From Glaciecola sp964195425 (lineage in GTDB: Bacteria > Pseudomonadota > Gammaproteobacteria > Enterobacterales > Alteromonadaceae): a stretch of 64,000 nucleotides of DNA. The position numbers were made by a program, and so were the translations under genes. The stretch is taken from the NCBI GenBank assembly GCA_964195425.1, contig CAXMOM010000016.1, forward strand, positions 62,001 through 126,000, given 5' to 3'. The notes beneath the pieces are model-generated. The model searched no databases. It had not been told where the DNA came from and saw only the letters and a list, made by a program, of their open reading frames with translations. Of this stretch, positions 1 through 7,466 are shown piece by piece (position 1 is the first letter of the stretch; each line of letters opens with the position of its first letter).

Positions 1-489
1 TAAGGGTGCTAGGTAACAATCTACAAGGCTGAACTCTTCACTCATAAAGTAATCAGTTTCAGCAAATATAGGTGCGAGGCTCAATATAGCTTCTCTAAGT
101 TCTTTTCTGGCATCTGCAGCGCCTGGCTCGTTACGAAATACTTTAGCTGCTAACGAATACCAATCTTGCTCGATTCTATGCATCATTAGACGGCTCTTAC
201 CGCGCGACACTGGATATACAGGCATTAACGGTGGATGAGGAAAACGCTCATCTAGATATTCCATAATGATATGTGACTTGTACAAAACCAATTCGCGATC
301 AACTAGCGTAGGCACTGTTCCATAGGGATTTAGTTCAAGTAACTCTTCGTTAATTAGACTAGGATCAGTAAAAATAATCTCAACACCAACACCTTTTTCA
401 GCCAACACAATGCGCACTTGATGCGAATAGATATCGATATTATCTGAAAACATGGTCATGATAGAACGTTTGTTAGTGGCCACTGCCAT
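1..489 (-). CDS. sspA: Stringent starvation protein A, 3' part beyond window
   Basis: This is the N-terminal 163 codons of a glutathione-S-transferase-fold protein; the C-terminus lies past the left edge. SspA binds RNA polymerase and alters transcription in stationary phase and acid stress. The translation begins MAVATNKRSIMTMFSDN, followed by a thioredoxin-like N-terminal domain (YSHQVRIVLAEKG, then NPYGTVPTLVDRELVLYKS and IIMEYLDERFPHPPLMP) that matches SspA rather than a general GST. The start at 489 has a strong ribosome site, GGAGG, at 495-499 (complement). It lies downstream of rpsI and petABC, as in other Alteromonadales, but a terminator separates it from petC, so it probably has its own promoter in 490-555. 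sspB would be expected next, outside the window. Confidence 0.92.
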   Translation of the reverse strand, partial: MAVATNKRSIMTMFSDNIDIYSHQVRIVLAEKGVGVEIIFTDPSLINEELLELNPYGTVPTLVDRELVLYKSHIIMEYLDERFPHPPLMPVYPVSRGKSRLMMHRIEQDWYSLAAKVFRNEPGAADARKELREAILSLAPIFAETDYFMSEEFSLVDCYLAPL

Positions 490-552
490 TAAAACCTCCG
501 AGCCCTTATTGCCACAATGAGTGATCAATAGGTATTGTTATAATAATTTAAA

Positions 553-590
553 GCACAAAAAAGGGCGCTATACATTAATAGAGCCCTTCT
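553..590 (-). terminator. Rho-independent terminator after petC
   Basis: On the minus strand an AAGGGC/GCCCTT stem, extended by CTAT/ATAG across one mismatch, closes a six-base loop and is followed by a run of six T. It lies 27 bases after the petC stop codon and before sspA, so it should end the petABC transcript. Confidence 0.8.
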
Positions 591-616
591 AAAAAATGAC
601 GCAAGATTGTACTATA

Positions 617-1348
617 TTACTTGACACCACGCCAGTATTCTTTCTTCAGCAATAATGCGAAAACAAAGAATATTACAATGAATATAAGTACTGCACGACC
701 AATAGATTCTGATTTAAGGCGTGTTGGCTCGCCAGTATATTCAAGGAAGTTTACTAAGTCGCGTATTGCTTCATCGTATTCTTCATCGTTTAAGCGTCCG
801 TTACCGTCGTTAGTCAAGCCCACAGGTCGGTCAACCATTTGACCATCAACCATCTTTCTTTCAAAGGCTAGACGAGGTGTGCCTTGCAACGGCTCTAAGA
901 CATGTGGCATACCAACGTTCGGAAATACTAGATTATTTACGCCAAAGGTTTTACTTTCGTCCGCATAGAAAGTCTTAAAGTACGTATACAGCCACTCAGG
1001 ACCTCGCACACGAGCTACCAACGACAAATCAGGTGGCGGGGCACCAAACCACTGCGCACTATCGGCAGCAGGCATAGGTGTGGTAATGTAATCTGAAACC
1101 TTCTCGCCCGTAAACTGCAAATATTTCTGACCTAAGTCTTCAGGAATACCCAAGTCAGTAAACATACGCTGATAACGTTGATACTGCATTTGGTGACACC
1201 CTAAGCAATAGTTCATAAACGTTTGCGCGCCTCTTTGAAGTGACTCTTTGTCGGTCAAATCAATTTTAGGGTCTTGTAGGGGAACCGACGAACCAGCAGC
1301 CATAGCTAATCCAGGTACAAACAATAGTAATGCAATCCATTTTTTCAT
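617..1348 (-). CDS. petC: Cytochrome c1 of the bc1 complex
   Basis: Membrane-anchored c-type haem subunit of ubiquinol-cytochrome c reductase (complex III), passing electrons from the Rieske protein to soluble cytochrome c. The 243-residue protein has a signal peptide (MKKWIALLLFVPGLAMA), the haem-attachment motif CLGCH (C48, C51, H52), a later NVGMPH segment that likely gives the axial methionine, and one C-terminal transmembrane helix ending KKEYWRGVK. The reading frame stays open upstream to 1558, but that extension lies inside cytochrome b. The start at 1348 is preferred because it begins the signal peptide and shares a 4-base ATGA overlap with the petB stop, which indicates translational coupling. 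It is the last gene of petABC. Confidence 0.95.
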   Translation of the reverse strand: MKKWIALLLFVPGLAMAAGSSVPLQDPKIDLTDKESLQRGAQTFMNYCLGCHQMQYQRYQRMFTDLGIPEDLGQKYLQFTGEKVSDYITTPMPAADSAQWFGAPPPDLSLVARVRGPEWLYTYFKTFYADESKTFGVNNLVFPNVGMPHVLEPLQGTPRLAFERKMVDGQMVDRPVGLTNDGNGRLNDEEYDEAIRDLVNFLEYTGEPTRLKSESIGRAVLIFIVIFFVFALLLKKEYWRGVK

Positions 1349-2610
1349 CGTGGGATCCTCAACGGCACAGGCTTCGTCTTTTCGTTCTTCGAATAAATAA
1401 ATAACAAAATAAAGAATGAGAAGTACATAATAGTCCCTATTCGTGACGCTACGATTTTCCAATCTTCTTGAGGGGTTCCACCTAAGTAACCCAAAAATAT
1501 AAAGACAATAGCAAACACTAATAGGTTGGTTGTGTGTAAGCCACTTCTGTAACGCCATGAACGCACGTTTCCGCGGTCAAACCATGGTAGAGCAAATAAG
1601 CAAGCAATAGCAGAGAACATAGCAATAACACCACCAAGCTTGTCTGGTATGGCTTTTAGAATTGCGTAATAAGGCGTGAAATACCACACTGGAAAAATAT
1701 GTGTAGGCGTTTTAAGCGGATTAGCAATTTCAAAGTTAGGATGCTCTAGCGCTTTGCCGCCAAGTTCTGGCGCAAAGAACATTATGTAGCAAAAAATGAA
1801 CAAAAATATAGCAAACGCAACTAAGTCTTTTAATACCATATGCGGGAAGAACGGCAAAACGTCGTCGGCAATGTCGTATTTGTTAGTATAATATTCATGA
1901 ATTTTATACTGGGTTTTTTCGCCATCGGGCAAACTGCCTTTGGGGTGTTTAACATTCACACCGTCAGGATTGTTTGAGCCTACTTCATGTAATGCGATGA
2001 TGTGTAAGAACACCAAAATCACAATTACTAAGGGTAAAGCAATAACATGCAGCGCAAAGAAGCGATTCAAAGTAGCGCCTGAAATAACGTAATCGCCTTG
2101 GATCCACTCTACAAGCGGCCCGCCGATCACGGGTATTGCACTAAATAGCGATACAATTACCTGGGCACCCCAATACGACATTTGGCCCCAAGGTAATACA
2201 TACCCCATGAAAGCTTCAGCCATAAGTGCTAAGTATATTAACATACCAAATATCCACAATAGTTCCCGTGGTTTTTGATATGAGCCGTAAATCATGCCGC
2301 GAAACATATGTAGGTAAATTACAGCGAAAAACGCAGTAGCACCGGTGCTGTGCATATATCGAATAAGCCAACCATAGTCGACTTCACGCATAATGTATTC
2401 AACCGATGCGAATGCACGTTCTGCTGACGGTTCAAAGTTCATTGTTAACCATATACCAGTAACAATTTGGTTAACAAGAATGATGGTAGCTAAAAACCCA
2501 AACACATACCAAAAGTTCATATTTCGGGGTGCAGGATATTGAATTGCATGCATATTTGCTACACGCATCATAGGAATACGTGCTTCAATCCAACCTAAAA
2601 ATCCAGACAT
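1345..2610 (-). CDS. petB: Cytochrome b of the bc1 complex
   Basis: Integral membrane subunit with two b haems and both quinone sites. The 421 residues form a full-length bacterial cytochrome b with about eight hydrophobic helices. Haem-ligand histidines are visible in RYMHSTGATAFFAVIYLHMF and in FFALHVIALPLVIVILVFLH. The Qo-site tetrapeptide reads PVWY (PVWYFTPYYAIL) instead of the mitochondrial and alphaproteobacterial PEWY; from general knowledge PVWY is common in beta- and gammaproteobacteria. The start at 2610 overlaps the petA stop by one base (TAATG), and the 3' end overlaps petC by four bases, so the three subunits are made from one coupled transcript. Confidence 0.97.
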   Translation of the reverse strand: MSGFLGWIEARIPMMRVANMHAIQYPAPRNMNFWYVFGFLATIILVNQIVTGIWLTMNFEPSAERAFASVEYIMREVDYGWLIRYMHSTGATAFFAVIYLHMFRGMIYGSYQKPRELLWIFGMLIYLALMAEAFMGYVLPWGQMSYWGAQVIVSLFSAIPVIGGPLVEWIQGDYVISGATLNRFFALHVIALPLVIVILVFLHIIALHEVGSNNPDGVNVKHPKGSLPDGEKTQYKIHEYYTNKYDIADDVLPFFPHMVLKDLVAFAIFLFIFCYIMFFAPELGGKALEHPNFEIANPLKTPTHIFPVWYFTPYYAILKAIPDKLGGVIAMFSAIACLFALPWFDRGNVRSWRYRSGLHTTNLLVFAIVFIFLGYLGGTPQEDWKIVASRIGTIMYFSFFILLFIYSKNEKTKPVPLRIPR

Positions 2611-3263
2611 TATACGACTCCCTCATCAGAACCTAATAGTATTGTATTGTCATTTATGTACATATGCGGCGGCACAACAAGATTAGACGGTGCCGGAACA
2701 CCTGAAAACACTCGTCCAGCCATATCAAATTTTGAACCATGACACGGACAGAAGAACCCTTCTGCAATACCTTCAGCATATTCAGCAAATGCGCCATCAG
2801 CTAAATGTTGAGGAGAACATCCTAAATGAGTACAAATGCCCACAAGGACCAAGTACTCTTCTTTGATTGAACGGTATTGGTTTTTGGCATAAGCAGGCTG
2901 CTGCTCTTCCTCTGACAATGGGTCGCTGAGTTGCCCTTCGACGGAAGCAAGTGACGCCAATAACTCTGGCGTTCTTCTAACAATCCACACTGGCTTACTA
3001 CGCCACATAACGCGAATTAGTTGGCCAATTTGTATTCCGCTAATATCCACTTCAACATCTGCACCTGCTGCTTTCGCTCTCTCACTAGGCTGCCATGATG
3101 CGATGAAAGGGACCGCGGCGAATGCTACACCGACAGCACCGACAACTGATGTGGCGATAGTAAGAAATTTGCGTCTTGGATTGTCAGACTCCAATTCTAC
3201 GATGTTTGCGTTAGTGTTACCGCTTTGTGCCGATTTATTAGCATCTGCTGATACTTCACTCAT
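2610..3263 (-). CDS. petA: Rieske iron-sulfur subunit of the bc1 complex
   Basis: Carries the 2Fe-2S cluster that oxidises ubiquinol at the Qo site. With the start at 3263 the protein has 217 residues. A twin-arginine signal anchor is visible (NPRRKFLTIATS, arginines near 30-31), followed by a hydrophobic helix. The two cluster-binding boxes are CTHLGC (144-149) and CPCHGS (172-177). The frame is open to an ATG at 3332, giving 240 residues, but the ATG at 3263 has a good GGAGA ribosome site seven bases upstream and gives a length nearer the family norm. It is the first gene of petABC; a terminator after rpsI means it needs its own promoter in 3264-3540. Confidence 0.95.
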   Translation of the reverse strand: MSEVSADANKSAQSGNTNANIVELESDNPRRKFLTIATSVVGAVGVAFAAVPFIASWQPSERAKAAGADVEVDISGIQIGQLIRVMWRSKPVWIVRRTPELLASLASVEGQLSDPLSEEEQQPAYAKNQYRSIKEEYLVLVGICTHLGCSPQHLADGAFAEYAEGIAEGFFCPCHGSKFDMAGRVFSGVPAPSNLVVPPHMYINDNTILLGSDEGVV

Positions 3264-3540
3264 CAACTGTTCTCCGGGGGGTTGGAAAAGGCCTTTCAAC
3301 CTACTCTTGCTTATCTTTAGGTTATCGCTCATTTCTTTGAAAGCTTGATGCTTAGCAAAGGTATAACAATCCCTAATAAAATATCATCGCATATGGTAAA
3401 AGAAAACGCTTACTAAACACAAGGTTTTACTTCAATAAATACCTGATTATATTCGTTTTGAGTCAACTATTTTGGACACAGCCGTATTTAATGGGTATTC
3501 GACCTCGGTCTTTAATCATAGAGATGAGAGTTACAGTCAT
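3264..3540 (-). promoter_or_regulatory. Gap upstream of petA, no clear promoter
   Basis: This stretch must hold the petABC promoter because the rpsI terminator lies directly upstream. I could not find a convincing -35/-10 pair: TTGACT occurs near 3460 and a TATAAT-like stretch close after it, but their spacing is wrong. An alternative longer petA start (3332) would use part of it. No RNA gene or other ORF is evident. Confidence 0.3.
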
Positions 3541-3568
3541 AAAAAAACCCGGCAAGCCGGGTTTTTGA
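3541..3568 (-). terminator. Rho-independent terminator after rpsI
   Basis: A compact hairpin with AAACCCGGC paired to GCCGGGTTT across a two-base loop, followed on the minus strand by seven T. It begins about 20 bases after the rpsI stop and should end the rplM-rpsI transcript before petABC. Confidence 0.9.
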
Positions 3569-3584
3569 AAGTTTTGTAAAACGA

Positions 3585-3977
3585 TTAACGTTTTGAGAAC
3601 TGTGGACGCTTACGCGCTTTATGTAGACCCACTTTCTTACGCTCTACCTGACGTGCGTCACGTGTAACGAAGCCAGCTTTACGAAGTGCTGGACGAAGTG
3701 TTTCATCATATTCCATAAGTGCACGAGTAATACCGTGACGTATAGCGCCTGCTTGACCAGAAATACCACCGCCAGAAACGGTAACGTATAAGTCAAACTT
3801 CTCAAGCATCTCAACTAATTCTAGAGGTTGCTTAACAATCATGCGTGCTGTTTCACGACCAAAGAAAACGTCAATTGGACGTTTATTGATAGTGATGGTG
3901 CCGTTACCTGGACGAAGGAAAACACGAGCTGTTGAGCTCTTGCGACGACCTGTACCGTAATATTGAGTATCTGCCAT
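3585..3977 (-). CDS. rpsI: 30S ribosomal protein S9 (uS9)
   Basis: Small-subunit ribosomal protein whose C-terminal basic tail reaches the P-site tRNA. The 130-residue protein starts MADTQYYGTGRRKSSTARVF and ends in the universal KKVGLHKARKRPQFSKR tail. The frame is open upstream to 4040, but that part overlaps rplM; the ATG at 3977 gives the family's normal length and N-terminus, with a GGA-type ribosome site about eight bases upstream. It follows rplM after a ten-base gap, in the usual L13-S9 operon. Confidence 0.97.
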   Translation of the reverse strand: MADTQYYGTGRRKSSTARVFLRPGNGTITINKRPIDVFFGRETARMIVKQPLELVEMLEKFDLYVTVSGGGISGQAGAIRHGITRALMEYDETLRPALRKAGFVTRDARQVERKKVGLHKARKRPQFSKR

Positions 3978-3987
3978 GGTGTGTTCC

Positions 3988-4416
3988 TTATAAATCCAAG
4001 ATTTGTGGCTGTTGTGCTTGATGCGTATGTTCTGGTCCAATGAATACTTTCATTTTACGAAACATTTGGCGTCCTAATGGTCCTTTCGGCAACATACCTT
4101 TAACTGCGCGCTCAATAACCTGTTCTGGGTTCTTCGCGAGAAGTTTTTCAAATGTTGTTTCTTTCAATCCACCAACATAACCAGAGTGGTTATAGTAGAT
4201 TTTGCCTTTCGCTTTATTACCAGTAACAGTAATTTTCTCAGCGTTAACAACAACAATATAGTCACCAGTATCTACGTGAGGCGTATACTCTGGCTTATGT
4301 TTACCGCGCAATCTAGTTGCGATTTCAGTCGCTAAGCGACCTAAAGTTTTGTTTGCGGCGTCAACCACATACCAGTCGCGTTCTACGCTTTCTGGCTTTG
4401 CAACAAAAGTTTTCAT
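3988..4416 (-). CDS. rplM: 50S ribosomal protein L13 (uL13)
   Basis: Large-subunit protein needed early in 50S assembly. At 142 residues it has exactly the usual length. Recognisable segments are MKTFVAKPESVERDWYVVDA at the start, LRGKHKPEYTPHVDTGDYI, HSGYVGGLKE and AVKGMLPKGPLGRQMFRKMK. It is the first gene of the rplM-rpsI operon. In E. coli L13 represses its own operon through the mRNA leader; the structured leader upstream would suit such control here. Confidence 0.97.
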   Translation of the reverse strand: MKTFVAKPESVERDWYVVDAANKTLGRLATEIATRLRGKHKPEYTPHVDTGDYIVVVNAEKITVTGNKAKGKIYYNHSGYVGGLKETTFEKLLAKNPEQVIERAVKGMLPKGPLGRQMFRKMKVFIGPEHTHQAQQPQILDL

Positions 4417-4540
4417 TTAATTTCACCCAAAAATATTAAAAAAAGTTAACGTTATCAACCTATTAGTCCCTTCGAACTGGGTCGATCATCCGCCTTCCCA
4501 TAGGCGGGCATAGCTGGGCAGGTCGCGAATTATACAGACT
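4417..4540 (-). promoter_or_regulatory. rplM-rpsI promoter and structured mRNA leader
   Basis: On the minus strand a perfect -10 box TATAAT lies at 4529-4534, with a weak TTCGCT-type -35 about 17 bases upstream, giving a start near 4522 and a leader of roughly 105 bases. The leader contains a five-base-pair GC stem (CCGCC/GGCGG, 4490-4507 with its loop) and a TTCGAAGGGACTAATAGG stretch before an AT-rich region and the rplM start. Its length and structure fit a ribosomal-protein autoregulatory leader. Binding of L13 is inferred, not seen. Confidence 0.5.
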
Positions 4541-4640
4541 TGGAGATAAAAGCGAAGTCTTTATTACTATTTTTTACAAAGTTTTCGACAATTGCAAGGT
4601 ATGCAGATAAATTAAAATACTTATGGTGACCATAAATATA

Positions 4641-5096
4641 TTATTTATTCGCCTTTGCCTCTACCCATAACGCTGCTAACGAATCGAAGCTTTGTTCTTC
4701 TAAACGCTCACCTTTAGACAGCACATTAGTTTCTATAAATTGAAAACGTTTAACAAACTTTTGGTTCGCTAAGGTAATAGCAAGTTCTGGGCTCACATCT
4801 AAATGTCGGCATAAATTAACACAAGCAAACAATAAATCGCCCAATTCTTCTTCTATATCTGCGTAACCTTTAGTGGGGTTTGCTAATGCTTCTTTAACTT
4901 CTTCTAATTCTTCTTTAATTTTTTCTATAACAGGTGCCTCATCGGGCCAATCAAAGCCTACCTCTGAACATTTTTGTTGAATTAGTTTACTTATTTGGAG
5001 CTGGCTTAAATTTGATTGTGTTAAATATGCAGGAATGTCAAATTCGGCTAAAATTGATCTATCAGGCTCGTCTCTAGCAGGCGTTAAGTGTTTCAC
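4641..5096 (-). CDS. mazG: MazG-like pyrophosphohydrolase, C-terminal domain only
   Basis: MazG hydrolyses nucleoside triphosphates to monophosphates and has been linked to lowering (p)ppGpp in E. coli. Full MazG has two tandem domains of about 260-290 residues in all; this protein has about 151 and matches only the second half: IQQKCSEVGFDWPDEAPV, the acidic metal-binding run EELEEVKEA, and EEELGDLLFACVNLCRHL. The metal-binding acidic residues are intact. The GTG start at 5096 has a GGAAG ribosome site five bases upstream; a TTG at 5114 would add six residues. It is downstream of relA, the usual place. The missing first domain could reflect a deletion or a genuine single-domain enzyme. Confidence 0.8.
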   Translation of the reverse strand: MKHLTPARDEPDRSILAEFDIPAYLTQSNLSQLQISKLIQQKCSEVGFDWPDEAPVIEKIKEELEEVKEALANPTKGYADIEEELGDLLFACVNLCRHLDVSPELAITLANQKFVKRFQFIETNVLSKGERLEEQSFDSLAALWVEAKANK

Positions 5097-5179
5097 TTTT
5101 CTCTTCCTAAGCAAATTGACGGTGTAGTTATCATGGGAGGTATCTTTATGGGCGGTAGCATCATAAACGTACTTTTCAT
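5093..5179 (-). CDS. Candidate 28-codon ORF linking relA and mazG
   Basis: A short frame starts with an ATG overlapping the relA stop by four bases (ATGA) and stops with a TGA that overlaps the GTG start of the MazG-like gene by four bases (GTGA). The peptide begins MKSTFMMLPPIKIPP and ends CLGREK. It resembles nothing I recognise and does not look like the missing MazG domain in this frame. The double overlap suggests translational coupling across the junction, but a frame this short can arise by chance. Confidence 0.3.
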   Translation of the reverse strand: MKSTFMMLPPIKIPPMITTPSICLGREK

Positions 5180-7326
5180 GGACGTACTACATCGCTAACA
5201 TCGCTAATTTGGCGTAATTTATCGGCGGTTCTAGCAAGATTTTCGGCATCGCTAACTTCAATAGTAATCTTAATATGCGCTGTACCCTGTGCTTTGTTAC
5301 TCAAACTATTCACACCCAACAAACTCACCTGTTCATTGGAAAGTACTGTGGTTATGTCGCGCAATATACCGGTGCGGTCGTAACAATAAACATCAAGGTC
5401 GGTTTGAAAGCTGGTTTGATGCTGGATTAACCATGACACCTCGATTTCGCGCTCCGGATGTTGGTTAAGTAGATTTTGGAGCTGACCACAACCCTCTTTG
5501 TGTACGCTTACTCCCTTTCCTTGAGTGATGTAGCCCAATATGGCTTCGCCCGCAACGGGTTGACAACACTTGGCAATTTGACTCATCAAATTACCCACAC
5601 CCTCTGCGATAATAGGCTCTTGGCCTTTGCGTACCTTAGCCTTGCGGGTTTTAATGATAGGATTTTCGGGCTCTGGTTTAAGCGGAGCAAATTTTTGCGC
5701 TAAGTAATTAACAACGGTCATTACTCGCACATCACCGGCACCCACTGACGCATACAAGTCTTCTGATGATTTTAAATTATACTTTTCACATGCATCGCTT
5801 ACATGCTTTACAGCAACATCTGCTTTAAGGAGTTCACGTTCGAGTAATTCTTTACCTGCTTCAACGTGTTTCACCTTGTCTTGCTTTTTAAAATACGAAT
5901 GAATAGTGGCGCGAGCTCTTCCTGAATGGACATAACCTAAGCCTGGGTGCATCCAATCTCGGCTGGGAGCAGGAGATTTACCAGTTAACACTTCGACTTG
6001 GTCGCCACTTTGCAACTTATAAGTAAACGGCATTATTCGACCGCTTATCTTTGCGCCTATGCATCGGTTGCCCACATTACTGTGAACATAATATGCGAAA
6101 TCTAATGGCGTAGACCCAAGTGGTAAGTCTATTACGTCGCCTTTAGGCGTAAATACGTACACACGATCATCAAACACTTGGCTGCGCAGCTCTTCAACTA
6201 AATTGCCCGACTCTGCCAGTTCGTCTTGCCATTGGAGTATTTTACGAAGCCAACTAACACGGTCGTCGCCACTGGCTGACTTCCCGGAATGACCTTCTTT
6301 GTAACGCCAGTGAGCCGCTACCCCAAGTTCGGCGTCGTCATGCATTTGTTTCGTTCTAATTTGTATTTCGATAGATTTGCCTGAAGGTCCTATTACCACC
6401 GTATGAATGCTTTGATATCCATTTTGTTTAGGTGTGGCAATGTAATCGTCAAACTCTTTTGGAATATGCTTATATTTTGCATGCACAGTTCCTAAAGCGG
6501 CATAACAATCTTGTAATCTTGAGGCTATGATCCTCAGCGCACGTATATCGAACAATTCGTCAAAATCTAATTGCTTCTTTTGCATTTTTTTATGAATACT
6601 ATAAATATGTTTTGGCCGTCCAATTACTTCTGCATGAATATGTTCTTTGTTTAGCAATGACTGCAAGTTTTCAACAAAATCATCGATATATTGTTCTCTG
6701 TCTATCCTTTTTTCTTTCAGCATATTGGCAGTATGTTTGTACGTTTGCGGATGCAAATAACGAAACGATAAATCCTCTAGCTCCCACTTTAACTGGCCAA
6801 TACCTAATCTATTAGCCAAAGGCGCGTATATAGTGGCGCATTCTTTGGCAACGAGAACACGGGTCTCTTCATCTTCATCTTTGATTTTATGTAATGTACA
6901 AATACGTTCAGCCATTTTAATTACAATTGCACGAACATCTTCTACCATCGCCAATAACATACTTCTTAGTTTATCAACTTGTATGGCGTCAGACTGCTGG
7001 CGTTTTGACTGTAGACTATTAATCGCCTGCATTTTACGCACACTTTCAACTAGGTCAGTAATGCCCATGCCAAAGCGTTCAAGCATATCGTCGCGACTCA
7101 GCTTATGAATTTCGCAATAAGGGTAAACTAACGCAGTCTGCAGAGTTTCGTCATCCATGTGCAGTTGCTGAAGAATTTCTACCATTTCTTGACCCATCAG
7201 TAAAAGCTCAGGTTCATCAGAAATAGTACGGAGTTTTTCTTTTGTTTTTGACGATAACTTGAGGTCGTTAAGCCACACTTCGAATTCTGGGCGTTGCGAT
7301 TGATGTACACTGCGAATAGAAACCAT
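5176..7326 (-). CDS. relA: GTP pyrophosphokinase RelA, (p)ppGpp synthetase I
   Basis: Ribosome-associated enzyme that makes pppGpp and ppGpp from ATP plus GTP or GDP during amino-acid starvation. The 716-residue protein shows the RelA order: an N-terminal pseudo-hydrolase domain lacking the HDxxED metal motif of SpoT, the synthetase domain (RPKHIYSIHKKMQKK, ALRIIA, YIATPKQNGYQSIHTVV), a TGS domain beginning VYVFTPKGDVIDLPLGSTPL, a zinc-finger-like segment with the CCQPV cysteines, and a C-terminal ACT domain. Absence of the hydrolase motif supports RelA over SpoT. The ATG at 7326 has an AGGA ribosome site. It lies upstream of the MazG-like gene and downstream of rlmD, as in E. coli. Confidence 0.96.
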   Translation of the reverse strand: MVSIRSVHQSQRPEFEVWLNDLKLSSKTKEKLRTISDEPELLLMGQEMVEILQQLHMDDETLQTALVYPYCEIHKLSRDDMLERFGMGITDLVESVRKMQAINSLQSKRQQSDAIQVDKLRSMLLAMVEDVRAIVIKMAERICTLHKIKDEDEETRVLVAKECATIYAPLANRLGIGQLKWELEDLSFRYLHPQTYKHTANMLKEKRIDREQYIDDFVENLQSLLNKEHIHAEVIGRPKHIYSIHKKMQKKQLDFDELFDIRALRIIASRLQDCYAALGTVHAKYKHIPKEFDDYIATPKQNGYQSIHTVVIGPSGKSIEIQIRTKQMHDDAELGVAAHWRYKEGHSGKSASGDDRVSWLRKILQWQDELAESGNLVEELRSQVFDDRVYVFTPKGDVIDLPLGSTPLDFAYYVHSNVGNRCIGAKISGRIMPFTYKLQSGDQVEVLTGKSPAPSRDWMHPGLGYVHSGRARATIHSYFKKQDKVKHVEAGKELLERELLKADVAVKHVSDACEKYNLKSSEDLYASVGAGDVRVMTVVNYLAQKFAPLKPEPENPIIKTRKAKVRKGQEPIIAEGVGNLMSQIAKCCQPVAGEAILGYITQGKGVSVHKEGCGQLQNLLNQHPEREIEVSWLIQHQTSFQTDLDVYCYDRTGILRDITTVLSNEQVSLLGVNSLSNKAQGTAHIKITIEVSDAENLARTADKLRQISDVSDVVRP

Positions 7327-7466
7327 GACCTTCCTTGAGGCTTAGCAGAAACACACAGCGTAGTATTTGTGTATTTCTATTCTCATCTTAGTTTTAATTA
7401 TAAACAAATTTGCGCAAAACGCCTTAACTTATGTCGTCGAATTATTCGAACAATTGCATCAACAAA

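Noticed and set aside
1349..1558. N-terminal extension of cytochrome c1
   Set aside because: It lies wholly inside petB; the ATG at 1348 begins the signal peptide and overlaps the petB stop as ATGA.
3978..4040. N-terminal extension of S9
   Set aside because: It overlaps rplM and is absent from the family; the ATG at 3977 gives the standard protein.
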